Assembly (NCBI GenBank): GCA_016195565.1
Contig: JACPZK010000022.1
Location: 61,121-125,120 of the forward strand
Origin: Nitrospirota bacterium
GTDB lineage: Bacteria; Nitrospirota; Thermodesulfovibrionia; Thermodesulfovibrionales; UBA1546
DNA length: 64,000 bases
Direction of reading: 5' to 3'
Positions within the stretch are counted from its first letter, which is position 1. Every line of letters starts with the position of its first letter. Below the pieces are notes generated by a model. The model had not been told where the DNA came from. It saw only the letters and a list, made by a program, of their open reading frames with translations, and did not search any database. Shown here piece after piece: positions 46,174 through 56,682 of this stretch. Position numbers and translations under genes: made by a program.

Positions 46174-46674
46174 TTAATTGTTAAGTTGAATCTTTATATA
46201 AGCCTTTGATCTTAAATCCTCAATATGCTTTTTCAGCCTTATATTGACCTCTTTTTCAACGAGATATTCCTCAATCTTTTCCCTTGCATCGTCGAACTCA
46301 GCCTTGCCGAATTCTTTTCTGTTTTTATCGTAGAATTCCCTCAGATCGTCCTCTGTTATTTTTATAAATGTCTTAAGCTTTAACTCAATATACTCCCTGA
46401 TAGACTCATCCGTATTAGCTCCCTCTATACGCAGCTTCTTTGCCTCGCGCAAAAGGAGCATCCTGTTTATCTTCGTGTTCAACACCTCTTCTTTTTTTAT
46501 ATCAGGCCTCAGTTTTGCCGCAGCCTTGTAATTCTCATCAAGTTCGCTAAGGGTTATTGCTTTGTCATCAACAAAAGCAACCACCCTGTCAACTACCTCT
46601 GCGAAAACAAACGGCAGATTGAGGGCCAGCAAAAATGCACAGCCTAAAAATAGAGAGACTTTAGTTCCTTTCAT
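46174..46674 (-). CDS. SurA-N-like periplasmic chaperone fragment/short form
   Basis: 166 residues with a signal peptide ([18 protein letters not shown]). Then comes the SurA N-terminal pattern [24 protein letters not shown], followed by helices with [17 protein letters not shown]. The parvulin domain of full SurA is absent, so it is a short chaperone-like form. It is transcribed toward nrdJ (49-bp gap with a weak AT hairpin) and divergently from hisG. Confidence 0.75.
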   Translation of the reverse strand: MKGTKVSLFLGCAFLLALNLPFVFAEVVDRVVAFVDDKAITLSELDENYKAAAKLRPDIKKEEVLNTKINRMLLLREAKKLRIEGANTDESIREYIELKLKTFIKITEDDLREFYDKNRKEFGKAEFDDAREKIEEYLVEKEVNIRLKKHIEDLRSKAYIKIQLNN

Positions 46675-46702
46675 TTTATACTCTTAATTTTACATCAAAA
46701 AA

Positions 46703-46732
46703 TTGAATATTTTCCATGCCCTCATGTATTAT
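46703..46732 (+). promoter_or_regulatory. Putative sigma-70 promoter of the his run
   Basis: TTGAAT, 18-bp spacer, TATTAT, about 42 bp before the hisG ATG. Confidence 0.5.
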
Positions 46733-46773
46733 ATGGGTCAGGATACGAAGATAATTTGAGGAGAAAACTAAAT

Positions 46774-47649
46774 ATGAGCAAAATCCTAAAACTCGGTATT
46801 CCCAAGGGAAGCCTTCAGGAGTCAACATTAAAACTTTTCAGAAAGGCAGGATACCACATCTCGGTATCAAGCCGTTCCTACTATCCGTCCTTTGACGACA
46901 TTGAAGTTGAGGCAATGCTGATAAGGGCGCAGGAAATGGCAAGATATGTTGAGGGCGGAATACTTGACTGCGGACTTACAGGCAAAGACTGGATACTGGA
47001 GCAGAATGCCGACGTGCATGAGGTTGCGGAACTCATCTATGCAAAGGAAGGCCTCAGGCCCGTAAAATGGGTCATTGCCGTGCCGAATGACTCAAAGATA
47101 AAAAGCGTAAAAGGCTTGAACGGCAAACGCATTGCAACAGAGCTTGTAGGGTTTACGAAGAGATACCTCAAGGCAAAAGGGATAAAGGCAGAGGTTGATT
47201 TTTCATGGGGCGCAACAGAGGTGAAACCGCCCTACCTTGCCGACGCCATAGTCGAGCTGACAGAGACAGGCACGTCTTTAAGGGCCAATAATCTGAGAAT
47301 CGTTGAAACCATTCTTGAGTCAAGCACAAGATTCATTGCAAACAAAAAGGCGTGGCAGGACAAGTGGAAAAAACAAAAGATGCAAAATATTGTCATGCTA
47401 CTGAAAGGCGCATTGTCTGCCGAGGAGAAAGTCGGGCTTAAGATGAATGTCACTGAGAGATCATTTAAACGCGTAATGAGCCTTCTTTCTGCCATGCACT
47501 CGCCGACCATATCTGCGCTTTCAGATAAGGGGTGGTATGCCCTTGAAGTGATAATTGACGAGAAAGTTGTGCGGGATATTATCCCGAAACTAAAGACTGC
47601 GGGAGCGTCAGGCATAGTGGAGTATCAGTTGAACAAAGTGATACCGTAG
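46774..47649 (+). CDS. hisG: ATP phosphoribosyltransferase, long form
   Basis: About 291 residues from the ATG at 46774 (GAGGAG upstream); a TTG-initiated frame starts at 46756. Catalytic-domain text is [39 protein letters not shown] and [16 protein letters not shown]. The C-terminal regulatory domain ([25 protein letters not shown], in parts) marks the long, histidine-inhibited form. It performs the first step of histidine synthesis. A family B repeat separates it from hisC. Confidence 0.93.
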   Translation: MSKILKLGIPKGSLQESTLKLFRKAGYHISVSSRSYYPSFDDIEVEAMLIRAQEMARYVEGGILDCGLTGKDWILEQNADVHEVAELIYAKEGLRPVKWVIAVPNDSKIKSVKGLNGKRIATELVGFTKRYLKAKGIKAEVDFSWGATEVKPPYLADAIVELTETGTSLRANNLRIVETILESSTRFIANKKAWQDKWKKQKMQNIVMLLKGALSAEEKVGLKMNVTERSFKRVMSLLSAMHSPTISALSDKGWYALEVIIDEKVVRDIIPKLKTAGASGIVEYQLNKVIP

Positions 47650-47670
47650 TGCATTTTTTGTCCCAAAACT

Positions 47671-47735
47671 GTCATTCCGTGCTTGACACGGAATCCAGTT
47701 CCTTTCCTCTGGATTCCTGCTTTCGCAGGAATGAC
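47671..47735. repeat. Dispersed inverted repeat, family B, between hisG and hisC
   Basis: GTCATTCCGTGCTTGACACGG...CTGCTTTCGCAGGAATGAC. It is the reverse-oriented near-identical partner of the nifH-nifD copy (5362-5431), with both hairpins preserved. Confidence 0.88.
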
Positions 47736-47754
47736 AGTTAAAGGAATTTTTTAG

Positions 47755-48792
47755 ATGAAAAAGATACGCATAAAGAGCCTTGTCAGTCCGGACATCCGCA
47801 ATCTCAGAGCGTATAATGCAAAAGAGATTCCATGCAGGGTGAAGCTTGATGCGAATGAAAGCCCTTATGGTTTTGATATTACTGATGAAATCTTAAAATC
47901 AATTAAAACCAACCGCTATCCTGACCCTGAGGCAAAAACTCTAAAAAAAATTATCGCAAAAAATCTGAGGCTGAATCCCGAGAATATCCTTTTTGGAAAC
48001 GGCTCTGATGAGCTTATATATTATCTCATAACTGTCTTCGGCGGGCCTGTCCTGTATCCTGTTCCCACGTTTTCAATGTACGGCATTATCTCTCAGGCGC
48101 TCGGAGAAAAAAGAATAGAAGTTCCGCTGGATGATGAATTTGACCTAAATATGGAAGAGATTTTAAGCGTAATTAAAAAAAATAAGCCGACTCTTATATT
48201 CCTGAGTTCTCCAAATAATCCCACAGGCAACTGTTTTTCTTCGGAAAGAATCCTGAAAATAATCGCCGACTCTAAAGGCCTTGTTATTGTTGACGAGGCA
48301 TATCAGCCGTTTTCCAGCGAGAGAGGTTTTCTGCCGATGTTAAACGACTATAAAAATCTCGTGATTCTCAGAACCATGAGCAAGATAGGCTTTGCAGGAT
48401 TGCGGGTAGGCTTTATGATTGCCGGCAAAGAGATAATAAATGAGGTTAATAAGGTAAGGCTGCCGTTTAACCTTAATTCCATTTCACAGGCAGTTGCAGC
48501 GGCATTGCTTAAAAACCCCAATACAATAAAATTACACATAGGGCTTATTACCTCTGAGATGGAGAGGCTTCTTAATGAACTGTGGAAGATACAGGGAATA
48601 AAACCCTATCCGTCCGAGGCTAATTTTATATTATTCAAAGTTAAGAATTCTGATAAAATCTATTATAGGCTTCTTAAAAGAGGCGTGCTTGTGAGGAATA
48701 TGAAAGGCGTTGTAGATGGATGTCTCAGGGTAACAGTCGGCGCGCCCGGAGAAAACAGTGCTTTTCTGAAAGCGCTTATCAACGTTATTTAA
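47755..48792 (+). CDS. hisC: Histidinol-phosphate aminotransferase
   Basis: 345 residues. Family text is VKLDANESPYGF, RYPDPEAKTLKK, ILFGNGSDELIYYL, FLSSPNNPTGNCF, VIVDEAYQPF and the PLP lysine in RTMSKIGFAGLRVGFMI. It converts imidazole-acetol phosphate to histidinol phosphate. It follows hisG with the family B repeat between. Confidence 0.93.
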   Translation: MKKIRIKSLVSPDIRNLRAYNAKEIPCRVKLDANESPYGFDITDEILKSIKTNRYPDPEAKTLKKIIAKNLRLNPENILFGNGSDELIYYLITVFGGPVLYPVPTFSMYGIISQALGEKRIEVPLDDEFDLNMEEILSVIKKNKPTLIFLSSPNNPTGNCFSSERILKIIADSKGLVIVDEAYQPFSSERGFLPMLNDYKNLVILRTMSKIGFAGLRVGFMIAGKEIINEVNKVRLPFNLNSISQAVAAALLKNPNTIKLHIGLITSEMERLLNELWKIQGIKPYPSEANFILFKVKNSDKIYYRLLKRGVLVRNMKGVVDGCLRVTVGAPGENSAFLKALINVI

Positions 48793-48873
48793 TACACGCA
48801 CATCTTACTTTCCCCTTCCTAAAAACCTCAAAAAACATTATAATTCCTTATCTGAAATGCTCAGGAGGGCTGA

Positions 48874-49461
48874 ATGAGAAAGGCATTGATTAAGAGAAAG
48901 ACAAAAGAAACAAATATCTCCCTGGACTTGAATCTTGACGGCAGGGGAAGTTATTCAATAAACACCTCTATCCCGTTTCTGGACCATATGCTTTCCCTGA
49001 TGTGTAAACACGGGCTGTTTGATATTAAACTGAAAGCAAAAGGCGATATAGATATTGACGACCATCACACTGTGGAAGACATCGGGATAGTGCTCGGCAA
49101 GGCCCTCAAACAGGCAGTCGGAGACATGAAAGGAATAGCGAGATACGGACAGGCATCTGTGCCTATGGATGAAGCTCTCGCCTCGGTAAGCATTGATATC
49201 AGCGGAAGGCCCTATTTTGTTTATAAAGTTGAATTCCCGAAAAAAAGCAAACTGAAGGACTTTGACCCTGACCTTATAGAAGACTTCCTTCAGGCTTTCG
49301 TAAGTAACAGCAGCATAACGCTCCATGTCAACGCTCTTTACGGAAGGAACATACATCATATTATTGAAGCAATTTTTAAAGGGCTTGGCAGGGCGCTCAG
49401 AGAAGCAGTCTCAGTAAATCGGAAAATTAAAAGCATCCCCACTACAAAGGGCATGATATAG
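48874..49461 (+). CDS. hisB: Imidazoleglycerol-phosphate dehydratase
   Basis: 195 residues, the monofunctional form. Two metal-binding repeats are visible: FLDHMLSLMCKHGLFD with DIDDHHTVEDIGIVLG, and the second His cluster HVNALYGRNIHHIIEAIFKGLGRALREAV (in parts). It catalyses the sixth step of histidine synthesis. CAGGAGG lies before the ATG. Confidence 0.95.
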   Translation: MRKALIKRKTKETNISLDLNLDGRGSYSINTSIPFLDHMLSLMCKHGLFDIKLKAKGDIDIDDHHTVEDIGIVLGKALKQAVGDMKGIARYGQASVPMDEALASVSIDISGRPYFVYKVEFPKKSKLKDFDPDLIEDFLQAFVSNSSITLHVNALYGRNIHHIIEAIFKGLGRALREAVSVNRKIKSIPTTKGMI

Positions 49462-49488
49462 GAACCCTGATTATTGGGACTAACCGAT

Positions 49489-50151
49489 ATGCCACTGCTC
49501 TCTAAAATCCCCCTCAATGAGATTAAATATGTCCTCCTTGATATGGACGGGACTCTTCTTGATAAATATTTTGATGATTACTTCTGGGAGCATCTTGTAC
49601 CTGAGAAATATGCTGAAAAACATGACATGACATTCGGCAAAGCTAAGGAAGAACTTTTTAAGAAATATAAACATCACGAAGGCACATTGAACTGGACAGA
49701 CATAGATTTCTGGTCCAGAGAGCTTAACCTTGACATCCCTGCCCTCAAAGAACAGATACGGCACATGATAGAGGTTCACCCGCATGTAGAGGATTTTCTG
49801 AAGATGCTGAAAAAACAGAAAAAGAAAATATTTCTTGTTACAAATGCACATTATAAAGTTTTGGATTTAAAATTTAAGAAAACTGAACTCGGCAAATATT
49901 TTGATGCAGCAATTACATCTTTTGAAATGGGCTATCCAAAAGAGATGCTTGAATTCTGGAAAAAGGCTGAAAATAAGCTTGGATTTGAGAAGGAAAAGAC
50001 ACTCTTCGTTGATGACACAGAGGAGGTACTGAAAACAGCCAGGAAATACGGGCTAAAACACATCATTCACAAGGCAAAGGCTAATTCAAAAATCAAGCCA
50101 AAACTGTCAAAGGATTTTATGCATATTTTTGATTTTAGCGAATTGATGTGA
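49489..50151 (+). CDS. HAD-superfamily hydrolase, YrfG-like
   Basis: About 220 residues from the ATG at 49489; a TTG at 49474 is possible. HAD motif I is VLLDMDGTLLDKYFDDYFWEHLVPE (in parts), motif II LVTNAH, the Lys in GYPKEMLEFW and motif IV LFVDDTEEVLKTA. The DGTLLD-x-YFD-x-YFWE text is that of YrfG, a GMP/IMP nucleotidase of enterobacteria; the substrate here is inferred only. It sits in the his-nadB run, 12 bp after hisB. Confidence 0.8.
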   Translation: MPLLSKIPLNEIKYVLLDMDGTLLDKYFDDYFWEHLVPEKYAEKHDMTFGKAKEELFKKYKHHEGTLNWTDIDFWSRELNLDIPALKEQIRHMIEVHPHVEDFLKMLKKQKKKIFLVTNAHYKVLDLKFKKTELGKYFDAAITSFEMGYPKEMLEFWKKAENKLGFEKEKTLFVDDTEEVLKTARKYGLKHIIHKAKANSKIKPKLSKDFMHIFDFSELM

Positions 50152-50187
50152 AAGATTATTTTAAGCATATTGATAAACAAATAACGT

Positions 50188-51804
50188 ATGGACATAGAAA
50201 CCGTTGATTTTCTAATTATTGGAAGCGGGGTGGCTGGACTGAGGGCTGCGATAGAGCTTGCGCCCCACGGGAACGTCCTTGTCGCAACAAAAGATATGCC
50301 CAAAGAAAGCAGCACAGAATATGCTCAGGGAGGCATAGCTGTTGCGCTGAGCGATGAAGATAAAGTCGGGATACATTTTGAAGATACGCTAAAGGCCGGT
50401 GACGGCCTCTGCAACGAGGACGCGGTAAAGATTCTCGTTGAGGAAGGCCCTGAAAGGATTCTTGAGCTTATTTCATGGGGCGCTGAATTTGACAAGGAAG
50501 GGACAAAACTTGATTTTGCGATAGAAGGAGCTCATTCAAGGAAAAGAGTCCTGCACGCCAGAGGCGATTCAACGGGCAAGGAACTGGAGCGCGTGCTTCT
50601 AAACAAAGTGCGTTCTTTTCCGTCGGTAAAAAAATATCCTTTTGCATTTACAGTTGACCTGATCATAAAAAACGATGAATGCTGTGGAGCATATATTCTG
50701 AAGGACAGGAAAATGACTGCAATCATTGCAAAGGCAACCATCCTTTGTACAGGAGGCGCAGGACAGATATTTGCAAGAACAACCAACCCCATGGTGGCAA
50801 CAGGAGACGGCATGGCAATAGCCTTCCGTGCAGGCGCTCAGCTTGAAGATATGGAATTTATTCAGTTTCATCCCACAAGCCTCTACTCTCAGTATGCCCC
50901 GCAGTTTCTGCTCAGCGAGGCAATGAGAGGTGAAGGGGCGATTTTAAGGAATATAAACAAAGAACATTTTATGAAAAATTATCACCGCGATGCGGAACTT
51001 GCGCCGAGAGACATTGTATCAAGGGCAATAATCTCAGAGATGGTTAAAACTGAAAGCAGCTATGTGTATCTTGACATGACCCATCTCGAAAAAGATTTTG
51101 TCAGAAAACGGTTCCCTCAGATTTATTCTACATGCCTTCGATACAATGTAGACATAACAAACGAGCCGATACCTGTATCCCCGGCTGCCCATTACATCAT
51201 GGGAGGAGTAAGAACTGACATCAACGGTGTTACAAGCATAAAAAGACTCTATGCGGCAGGCGAAGTAGCATGCACAGGCGTGCACGGCGCAAACAGGCTT
51301 GCAAGCAACAGCCTGCTTGAAGGGCTTGTCTACGGTGCGCGTACAGGAAAGGCAGCGCTTGAGTTCGGAGTTCAGTCGCCCCGGGCGACTCGTCCGCACT
51401 CGGGCGGACTCGCCGAGGAGAGCCGAGGCGAGAGTTCGGAGTTCAGAGTTTCAGACTATCCGCATACATATCACACCATCCCGGAACACGATGAAATAAG
51501 AATGACACTGAGAAAGCTCATGTGGGACAGGGTTGGAATAATAAGATGCGGCGAGTCTCTTGAAGAGGCGAGAAAAAAACTTTCAGAATGGGCATTCATA
51601 CTTGACAAGGTCTTTTACACAAGGCGTGAACTTGAATTGAAAAACATGCTTACAGTTGCAATGATGATCACTGAGGCCGCCTCTCTCAGAAAAGGAAGCG
51701 TGGGAGCGCATTACAGGTCTGATTTCCCGGAAAAGGGCCAAGACTGGCAGAAACATATTGCACTGTCCAGAGAAGATGATAGAATAAAATATAGCTTGGC
51801 ATAA
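50188..51804 (+). CDS. nadB: L-aspartate oxidase
   Basis: 538 residues. FAD motif IIGSGVAGLRAAIEL at the N-terminus, then SSTEYAQGGIAVALS, HARGDSTGKELER, LCTGGAGQIFARTTNP, QFHPTSLY, LLSEAMRGEGAILRN and GVHGANRLASNSLLEGLVYG are classic NadB. It oxidises aspartate to iminoaspartate for NAD synthesis. A palindromic repeat of about 56 bp inside a 15-bp direct duplication adds an unusual Arg/Gly/Ser-rich loop (about residues 391-421) between the FAD part and the C-terminal helical domain, in frame. Confidence 0.95.
   Translation: MDIETVDFLIIGSGVAGLRAAIELAPHGNVLVATKDMPKESSTEYAQGGIAVALSDEDKVGIHFEDTLKAGDGLCNEDAVKILVEEGPERILELISWGAEFDKEGTKLDFAIEGAHSRKRVLHARGDSTGKELERVLLNKVRSFPSVKKYPFAFTVDLIIKNDECCGAYILKDRKMTAIIAKATILCTGGAGQIFARTTNPMVATGDGMAIAFRAGAQLEDMEFIQFHPTSLYSQYAPQFLLSEAMRGEGAILRNINKEHFMKNYHRDAELAPRDIVSRAIISEMVKTESSYVYLDMTHLEKDFVRKRFPQIYSTCLRYNVDITNEPIPVSPAAHYIMGGVRTDINGVTSIKRLYAAGEVACTGVHGANRLASNSLLEGLVYGARTGKAALEFGVQSPRATRPHSGGLAEESRGESSEFRVSDYPHTYHTIPEHDEIRMTLRKLMWDRVGIIRCGESLEEARKKLSEWAFILDKVFYTRRELELKNMLTVAMMITEAASLRKGSVGAHYRSDFPEKGQDWQKHIALSREDDRIKYSLA
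51361..51446. repeat. Palindromic insertion in nadB flanked by 15-bp direct repeat
   Basis: GAGTTCGGAGTTCAG occurs at 51361-51375 and again at 51432-51446. Between them are three small palindromes (AGTCGCCCCGGGCGACT; GTCCGC...GCGGAC; CTCGCC...GGCGAG). The direct repeat itself is made of GAGTTC-type heptamers. The coding frame passes through without a stop. Confidence 0.85.
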
Positions 51805-51827
51805 GAGATGTCTCAAAAGAGGTGATA

Positions 51828-53246
51828 ATGAATACCAGTAAAACCAAGATTGTCTGCACAATAGGCCCGGCTTCATCAAGCCGTGAGACAATACGCTCTC
51901 TTATAAGAAACGGAATGGATGTTGCAAGATTAAATTTCTCTCACGGCGACCATGCTACTTACAAAAAGATTACAGGACTTATAAGGGCTGAATCCGGAAA
52001 CCTTAAAAAAGCAGTAGCAATCCTGCAGGACCTGCAGGGCATAAAGATCAGGGTCGGGCTTGTCAGCAACGGTTCAGTAGAGCTTAAAAAAGGCACAGAG
52101 ATATTTCTGCACAGCGGCAACGATGTCAGCAATGACAAGCACATATTCATTTCATATCCTGCGTTAAGAAAAGACATAAAGACAGGCGACAGGATACTCT
52201 TTGATGACGGTTTGATTCAGGCAAATGTAACAGGCAAAACCCGCGACGGATTAAGAGTGAAAATTGTTGAGGGAGGTGTTTTAAAGAATAAAAAAGGAGT
52301 CAATCTCCCTCATGTAAAAACAACCTTGCCGTCCTTCACAGATAAAGATAAAAACGACCTCAGCTTTGGATTAACAATCGGTGTTGATTATGCAGCGCTG
52401 TCATTTGTAAGAAGCGCAAGTGACGTAAGAGTTGTGAAGGAATGGCTAAAAAAAAGACACACATCGCTGCCTCTCATAGCAAAGATTGAAAAGCCTGAGG
52501 CTATTGATGATATTGACAGCATACTTGATGAGGCAGACGGAATAATGATTGCAAGGGGAGACCTCGGAGTTGAGATATCGCCTGAAGAGGTTCCAATAAT
52601 ACAGAAGATGCTTATCAGCAAAGCCAATGAAAAAGGAAAGCTTGTAATAACAGCAACACAGATGCTTGAGTCAATGACAGAACATTTAAGGCCGACAAGG
52701 GCAGAGGCAACAGATGTTGCAAACGCTGTCATAGACGGAAGTGATGCGCTTATGCTCTCCGCAGAGACAGCGACAGGGAAATATCCTGTAAATGCAGTAA
52801 AGATGATGGCCAGGATTATAAGATATACAGAATCCCAATCCTTAGCCAGACATGATTATTCCGGCTTTGCCATGCTCTTCTCTGATTTTTCAGGCGCTGT
52901 TGCCGAAGCGGCATGCACTGCAGCCGGGGATATTCACGCAAAGGCCATAGTTGCATTCACTCAATCGGGATTTACTGCAAGGCTTGTATCCAAGTTCAGG
53001 CCTGAAGTGCCGATAATAGGCGTTACTCCTCATGACAATGTTAAGCGAAGGATGTCTCTTTACTGGGGAGTTACGCCGATGCTCATATCTCATGTATCTA
53101 ACACGGATAATATGATTCAGAAGGTTGAAAAATTACTGATTGCCTCCAAGATAGCAAAAAAAGGTGATAATATAGTCATAACCGCAGGCTCGCCACTCAT
53201 GAAACGCGGTACAACAAATCTTATGAAGCTGCACAAAATTTCGTAG
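51828..53246 (+). CDS. pyk: Pyruvate kinase
   Basis: About 472 residues from the ATG at 51828 (AGAGGTGATA upstream). TKIVCTIGPASSSRETI, ARLNFSHGDH, DLQGIKIRVG, IAKIEKPEAIDDIDSI, IMIARGDLGVEI, KLVITATQMLESM, PTRAEATDVANAVIDGSDALMLSAETATGKYP (in parts) and a C-terminal regulatory domain are present. It makes pyruvate and ATP from phosphoenolpyruvate. It closes the plus-strand his-nadB run, 24 bp after nadB. Confidence 0.96.
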   Translation: MNTSKTKIVCTIGPASSSRETIRSLIRNGMDVARLNFSHGDHATYKKITGLIRAESGNLKKAVAILQDLQGIKIRVGLVSNGSVELKKGTEIFLHSGNDVSNDKHIFISYPALRKDIKTGDRILFDDGLIQANVTGKTRDGLRVKIVEGGVLKNKKGVNLPHVKTTLPSFTDKDKNDLSFGLTIGVDYAALSFVRSASDVRVVKEWLKKRHTSLPLIAKIEKPEAIDDIDSILDEADGIMIARGDLGVEISPEEVPIIQKMLISKANEKGKLVITATQMLESMTEHLRPTRAEATDVANAVIDGSDALMLSAETATGKYPVNAVKMMARIIRYTESQSLARHDYSGFAMLFSDFSGAVAEAACTAAGDIHAKAIVAFTQSGFTARLVSKFRPEVPIIGVTPHDNVKRRMSLYWGVTPMLISHVSNTDNMIQKVEKLLIASKIAKKGDNIVITAGSPLMKRGTTNLMKLHKIS

Positions 53247-53270
53247 CTAAGGGAGGCTCTTGCAAAAGTC

Positions 53271-54617
53271 TCAAGGGACTTTTATTTCATAAGCCTTAAT
53301 CTTGCGGTGCAGGTTGCTTCTTTCCACATCCAGAATCTCCGCCGTCCTTGATATATTCCAGTTATTTTCCTCGAGTTTCTTCGTGATATAGTCCTTCTCA
53401 AAGGCGTCTCTCGCATCCTTAAGCGTTTTGTATTGGAAATAGTCGGAGCCGTCGTGTTCAACCGGGATAAAGAGATTCCTGGCGTCTATTATATTTGAAG
53501 GCGTCATTATAACAAGCCTCTCTATGACATTCTTAAGTTCTCTGACATTTCCGGGCCAGCCGTATGACTGCAGATATTTCAAGGCCTCGGGCAGTATCTT
53601 TCTGGGAGGCTTGCCGTATTCTGCCGCAAGAGAATCAAGAAAGTATTCAACAAGAAGCGGTATGTCCTCTTTTCTTTCCCTCAAAGGCGGAACAAACAGA
53701 GGGATAACATTCAGCCTGAAGAAAAGGTCTTCTCTGAAACTGCCCTTCTTTACTTCTTCCCTGAGGTCTTTATTAGTGGCTGCAATTATCCTGACGTCAA
53801 CATTTATATTCTTGTTTCCCCCTACCCGCTGAAACTCCTGAGTCTCAATTACGCGCAGAACCTTTGCCTGAGTCTGAAGTGACATGTCGCCTATCTCGTC
53901 AAGAAATAATGTCCCTCCGTCAGCAAGTTCAAATTTTCCGTTCTTTTTTTCAAATGCGCCTGTGAAAGAGCCCTTCTCATGCCCGAAAAGCTCGCTCTCT
54001 ATGAGTTCCTGCGGAATGGCAGCGCAATTTACCTCAATAAAAGGCTTCCCGGCCCTCGGGCTTTTTTCATGCAGGAGTCTTGCAGCAACTTCTTTGCCGG
54101 TACCGCTTTCTCCGAATATCAGAACACGGCTGTTGCTCCGTGCAGCCATCTCTATCTGTTCCCGCAAATCTCTTATTTTCTGTGATTCACCTACAAGCTT
54201 CCATTTTTTTGTCAGATTCTCCCGAAGTGTAATGTTCTCTCTCTCAAGCGTCCTCTTTTCAATCGCCCTCTTTGACACAAGAAGCACCCTTTCGAGAGAA
54301 AGCGGTTTTTCAAGAAAATCATATGCGCCTATTTGTGTGGCTTTCACTGCAAGTTCAATACTGCCGTGCCCTGATATCATTATTACCGGGACATCGGGCT
54401 TCATCGCCTTTATCTCCTGCAGTGTTTTAATTCCATCCATGCCGGTAAGCCATATATCCAGAAAAATAAGATCAGGGGAAGTCTCCCTGAGTATCTTTAC
54501 TGCTTCCTCCCCTGAGTCTGCAGTTAAAACATCATAACCATCATCTTCCAGTATGCCTGACAGGCTTTCTCTTATTCCTTCTTCATCGTCCACTATAAAA
54601 ATTACAGGTTTTGACAC
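53271..54617 (-). CDS. NtrX/NtrC-type sigma-54 response regulator
   Basis: 448 residues. A receiver domain (VDDEEGIRESL, phospho-Asp in LIFLDIWLTGMDG, Lys in FLEKPLSLERV) is followed by a sigma-54 AAA+ domain ([26 protein letters not shown]) and a Fis-type helix-turn-helix (SRTAEILDVERSNLHRKIKAY). The sigma-54 contact loop reads GSFTGA instead of GAFTGA. It lies 19 bp downstream of the NtrY-like kinase and is almost certainly its partner. Confidence 0.9.
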   Translation of the reverse strand: MSKPVIFIVDDEEGIRESLSGILEDDGYDVLTADSGEEAVKILRETSPDLIFLDIWLTGMDGIKTLQEIKAMKPDVPVIMISGHGSIELAVKATQIGAYDFLEKPLSLERVLLVSKRAIEKRTLERENITLRENLTKKWKLVGESQKIRDLREQIEMAARSNSRVLIFGESGTGKEVAARLLHEKSPRAGKPFIEVNCAAIPQELIESELFGHEKGSFTGAFEKKNGKFELADGGTLFLDEIGDMSLQTQAKVLRVIETQEFQRVGGNKNINVDVRIIAATNKDLREEVKKGSFREDLFFRLNVIPLFVPPLRERKEDIPLLVEYFLDSLAAEYGKPPRKILPEALKYLQSYGWPGNVRELKNVIERLVIMTPSNIIDARNLFIPVEHDGSDYFQYKTLKDARDAFEKDYITKKLEENNWNISRTAEILDVERSNLHRKIKAYEIKVP

Positions 54618-54636
54618 TTTACCTCTCCTTCTAAGC

Positions 54637-56682
54637 CTATATATCTCTTATTGGCAGTTCTATAGTAAAGATTGTGCCCTTAGGGTTATTGTCTCTTACC
54701 CTGATATATCCCCTGTGTTCCATAACAATTTTGTTTGCAATAGCCAGTCCCAGCCCTGTGCCGTCCTTTTTTGTAGAGAAATAAGGAAGAAATATTTTGT
54801 CTTTATCATCTTCCTTCATTCCGGGACCGTCGTCCGCAATGTCCATAAAAACCCTGTTTGCCGCCTTATCCATATGCACTTTAAGTTCTATATTACCACT
54901 ATTCCCCATCGCCTGAAATGCATTGTCAAAAATATTAATCATCACCCGCTTGAACTGCTCTCCATCCATTTCAACAGGCGGCACATCGTCCGGCAGCGGC
55001 AGTACCACTTTTATATTAAATCCCTTATAATCCTTAAAGAGTTCCAGCGCCTCATTTATTATACTTGCAAGACTTGTCGGCCTCTTTTTTATCTCAGGCA
55101 TCTTGCCAAATCTTGAGAACTCATCAACAAGCCTCTTAAGGCTGTCAACCTCATTCACTATGGTCCTTGTGGAGCGTTCAAATATCTGGTCGAAATCCTT
55201 ATCCTTCTGCTCCCACTTCTTCATCATTCTTTCTGTTGAAAGCTTTATAGGCGTAAGCGGATTCTTTATCTCATGCGCTATTCTCCTTGCAACTTCTTCC
55301 CATGCAATTGCCTTTTGAGCTTTTATGACATCAGTAAGATCGTCAAAGACTACTAACAACCCTATCGGCGTTGATGCCTTATCCCTGAGAGTGGTAACAA
55401 AGACCCTCAGTATAAGCCTTTTGTCTCCGACTGTCACCCTTACATCTTTCTCTATGCTTTTGAGGTCTTTAATTATTATCCCGCTGATAAGAGCATTAAG
55501 CTCTTCCGATGCAATTATTGCCGTCAGTTCCTTGTAGTTTTTATTAATCACGTTTTGAACTGTTACATTCAATATAGAGCATGCAGCAACGTTGATTGTC
55601 AGTATCCTGCCGTGCACATCAAGGAACACAACACCGGAATTAATATTCGCAAGTATGTTCTCCATCCAGAGCCTTTCCCTGTCGGATTTCACATAAGCCT
55701 TCTGGAGCGTCTCTTTCCCTTCCTTCAATCCGGACACCATATGGTTGAAAGAATTTATCAGCAGCCCTATCTCATCTTCCCTTCTGAGATTAAGGCGGAC
55801 ATCAAGATTTCCTGATGCAACTTCCTCTGTGGCCTGAGCAAGGCTCTGTATAGGGTCCGTAATCCCTTTTGCAATCCTCAGCGCCACCCAGAGGGCCATG
55901 AACACTACAATCAACGTAAAGAAGGCAAGGATTAAAAGGTAGTTCATCTTCAAGGGCACTTTCCATGATTCCATGTTCAAATAGTCTTCGTATGCGCTTT
56001 TTACCTTTTCAACATTGACCGCAATATCTTTTGGCAGAGTGGTTTCAATAATTATAATGCCTGTCATTTTCCCTTGGGAATATTCCGGAACGGCTGCCCT
56101 TATGGTATCTCCACTTTCGCCGGATATGACCTCTGTCCCCTCTTTCCCGTCAAATGCAGCCTTAATCGTCTCCGTAGGATTTTCAGGGTTTTTGTTCATA
56201 CGAATTGTCCTGTAGCCCGAAGCAGACTTTTCACCTGACACAACTGCCCTTGCAAATTCCATAGCCCTCTGCCTTTCCATCTCATAAACAGACTTAGCAA
56301 CATTAAGTGAACTGGTAAGAGGCTGCCTGAACTGGGGGGTCAGAAATTTGTCTATGTAATTTGTAACAAGCCCGCTTGCCACAAAGAATAAAAGCGCCGC
56401 AGGTATGGACGTAAGCACAACAAATATTACGACAATCTTTGTCTTGAATTTATAACCAAGAATTTTCTGTTTTCTCTCTATGTAGAGCTTTATAAGGCTC
56501 TTGCCGACAAAAAATATCAGGGTCAGAAGCGCAATTATATTCAGGTTCAGAAGAACCAGAAGGATTACTATTGTCAAAAACGACACCGTTTCAAGCCTGA
56601 TGTAATGCAGCTCAATCGCTAAAGCGGCAATTATAAAAATAAAAAAACCTAAGAATAGCAGTCCGTTTCTAAGATTTTTCAT
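54637..56682 (-). CDS. NtrY-like membrane sensor histidine kinase
   Basis: 681 residues. About four N-terminal membrane helices flank a periplasmic segment (about 100-245). They are followed by HAMP ([26 protein letters not shown]), PAS (about 335-450; [23 protein letters not shown]), HisKA with [20 protein letters not shown] (His about 478) and HATPase ([34 protein letters not shown]). The order matches NtrY. It overlaps the DUF4390 gene by 4 bp. Confidence 0.92.
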   Translation of the reverse strand: MKNLRNGLLFLGFFIFIIAALAIELHYIRLETVSFLTIVILLVLLNLNIIALLTLIFFVGKSLIKLYIERKQKILGYKFKTKIVVIFVVLTSIPAALLFFVASGLVTNYIDKFLTPQFRQPLTSSLNVAKSVYEMERQRAMEFARAVVSGEKSASGYRTIRMNKNPENPTETIKAAFDGKEGTEVISGESGDTIRAAVPEYSQGKMTGIIIIETTLPKDIAVNVEKVKSAYEDYLNMESWKVPLKMNYLLILAFFTLIVVFMALWVALRIAKGITDPIQSLAQATEEVASGNLDVRLNLRREDEIGLLINSFNHMVSGLKEGKETLQKAYVKSDRERLWMENILANINSGVVFLDVHGRILTINVAACSILNVTVQNVINKNYKELTAIIASEELNALISGIIIKDLKSIEKDVRVTVGDKRLILRVFVTTLRDKASTPIGLLVVFDDLTDVIKAQKAIAWEEVARRIAHEIKNPLTPIKLSTERMMKKWEQKDKDFDQIFERSTRTIVNEVDSLKRLVDEFSRFGKMPEIKKRPTSLASIINEALELFKDYKGFNIKVVLPLPDDVPPVEMDGEQFKRVMINIFDNAFQAMGNSGNIELKVHMDKAANRVFMDIADDGPGMKEDDKDKIFLPYFSTKKDGTGLGLAIANKIVMEHRGYIRVRDNNPKGTIFTIELPIRDI

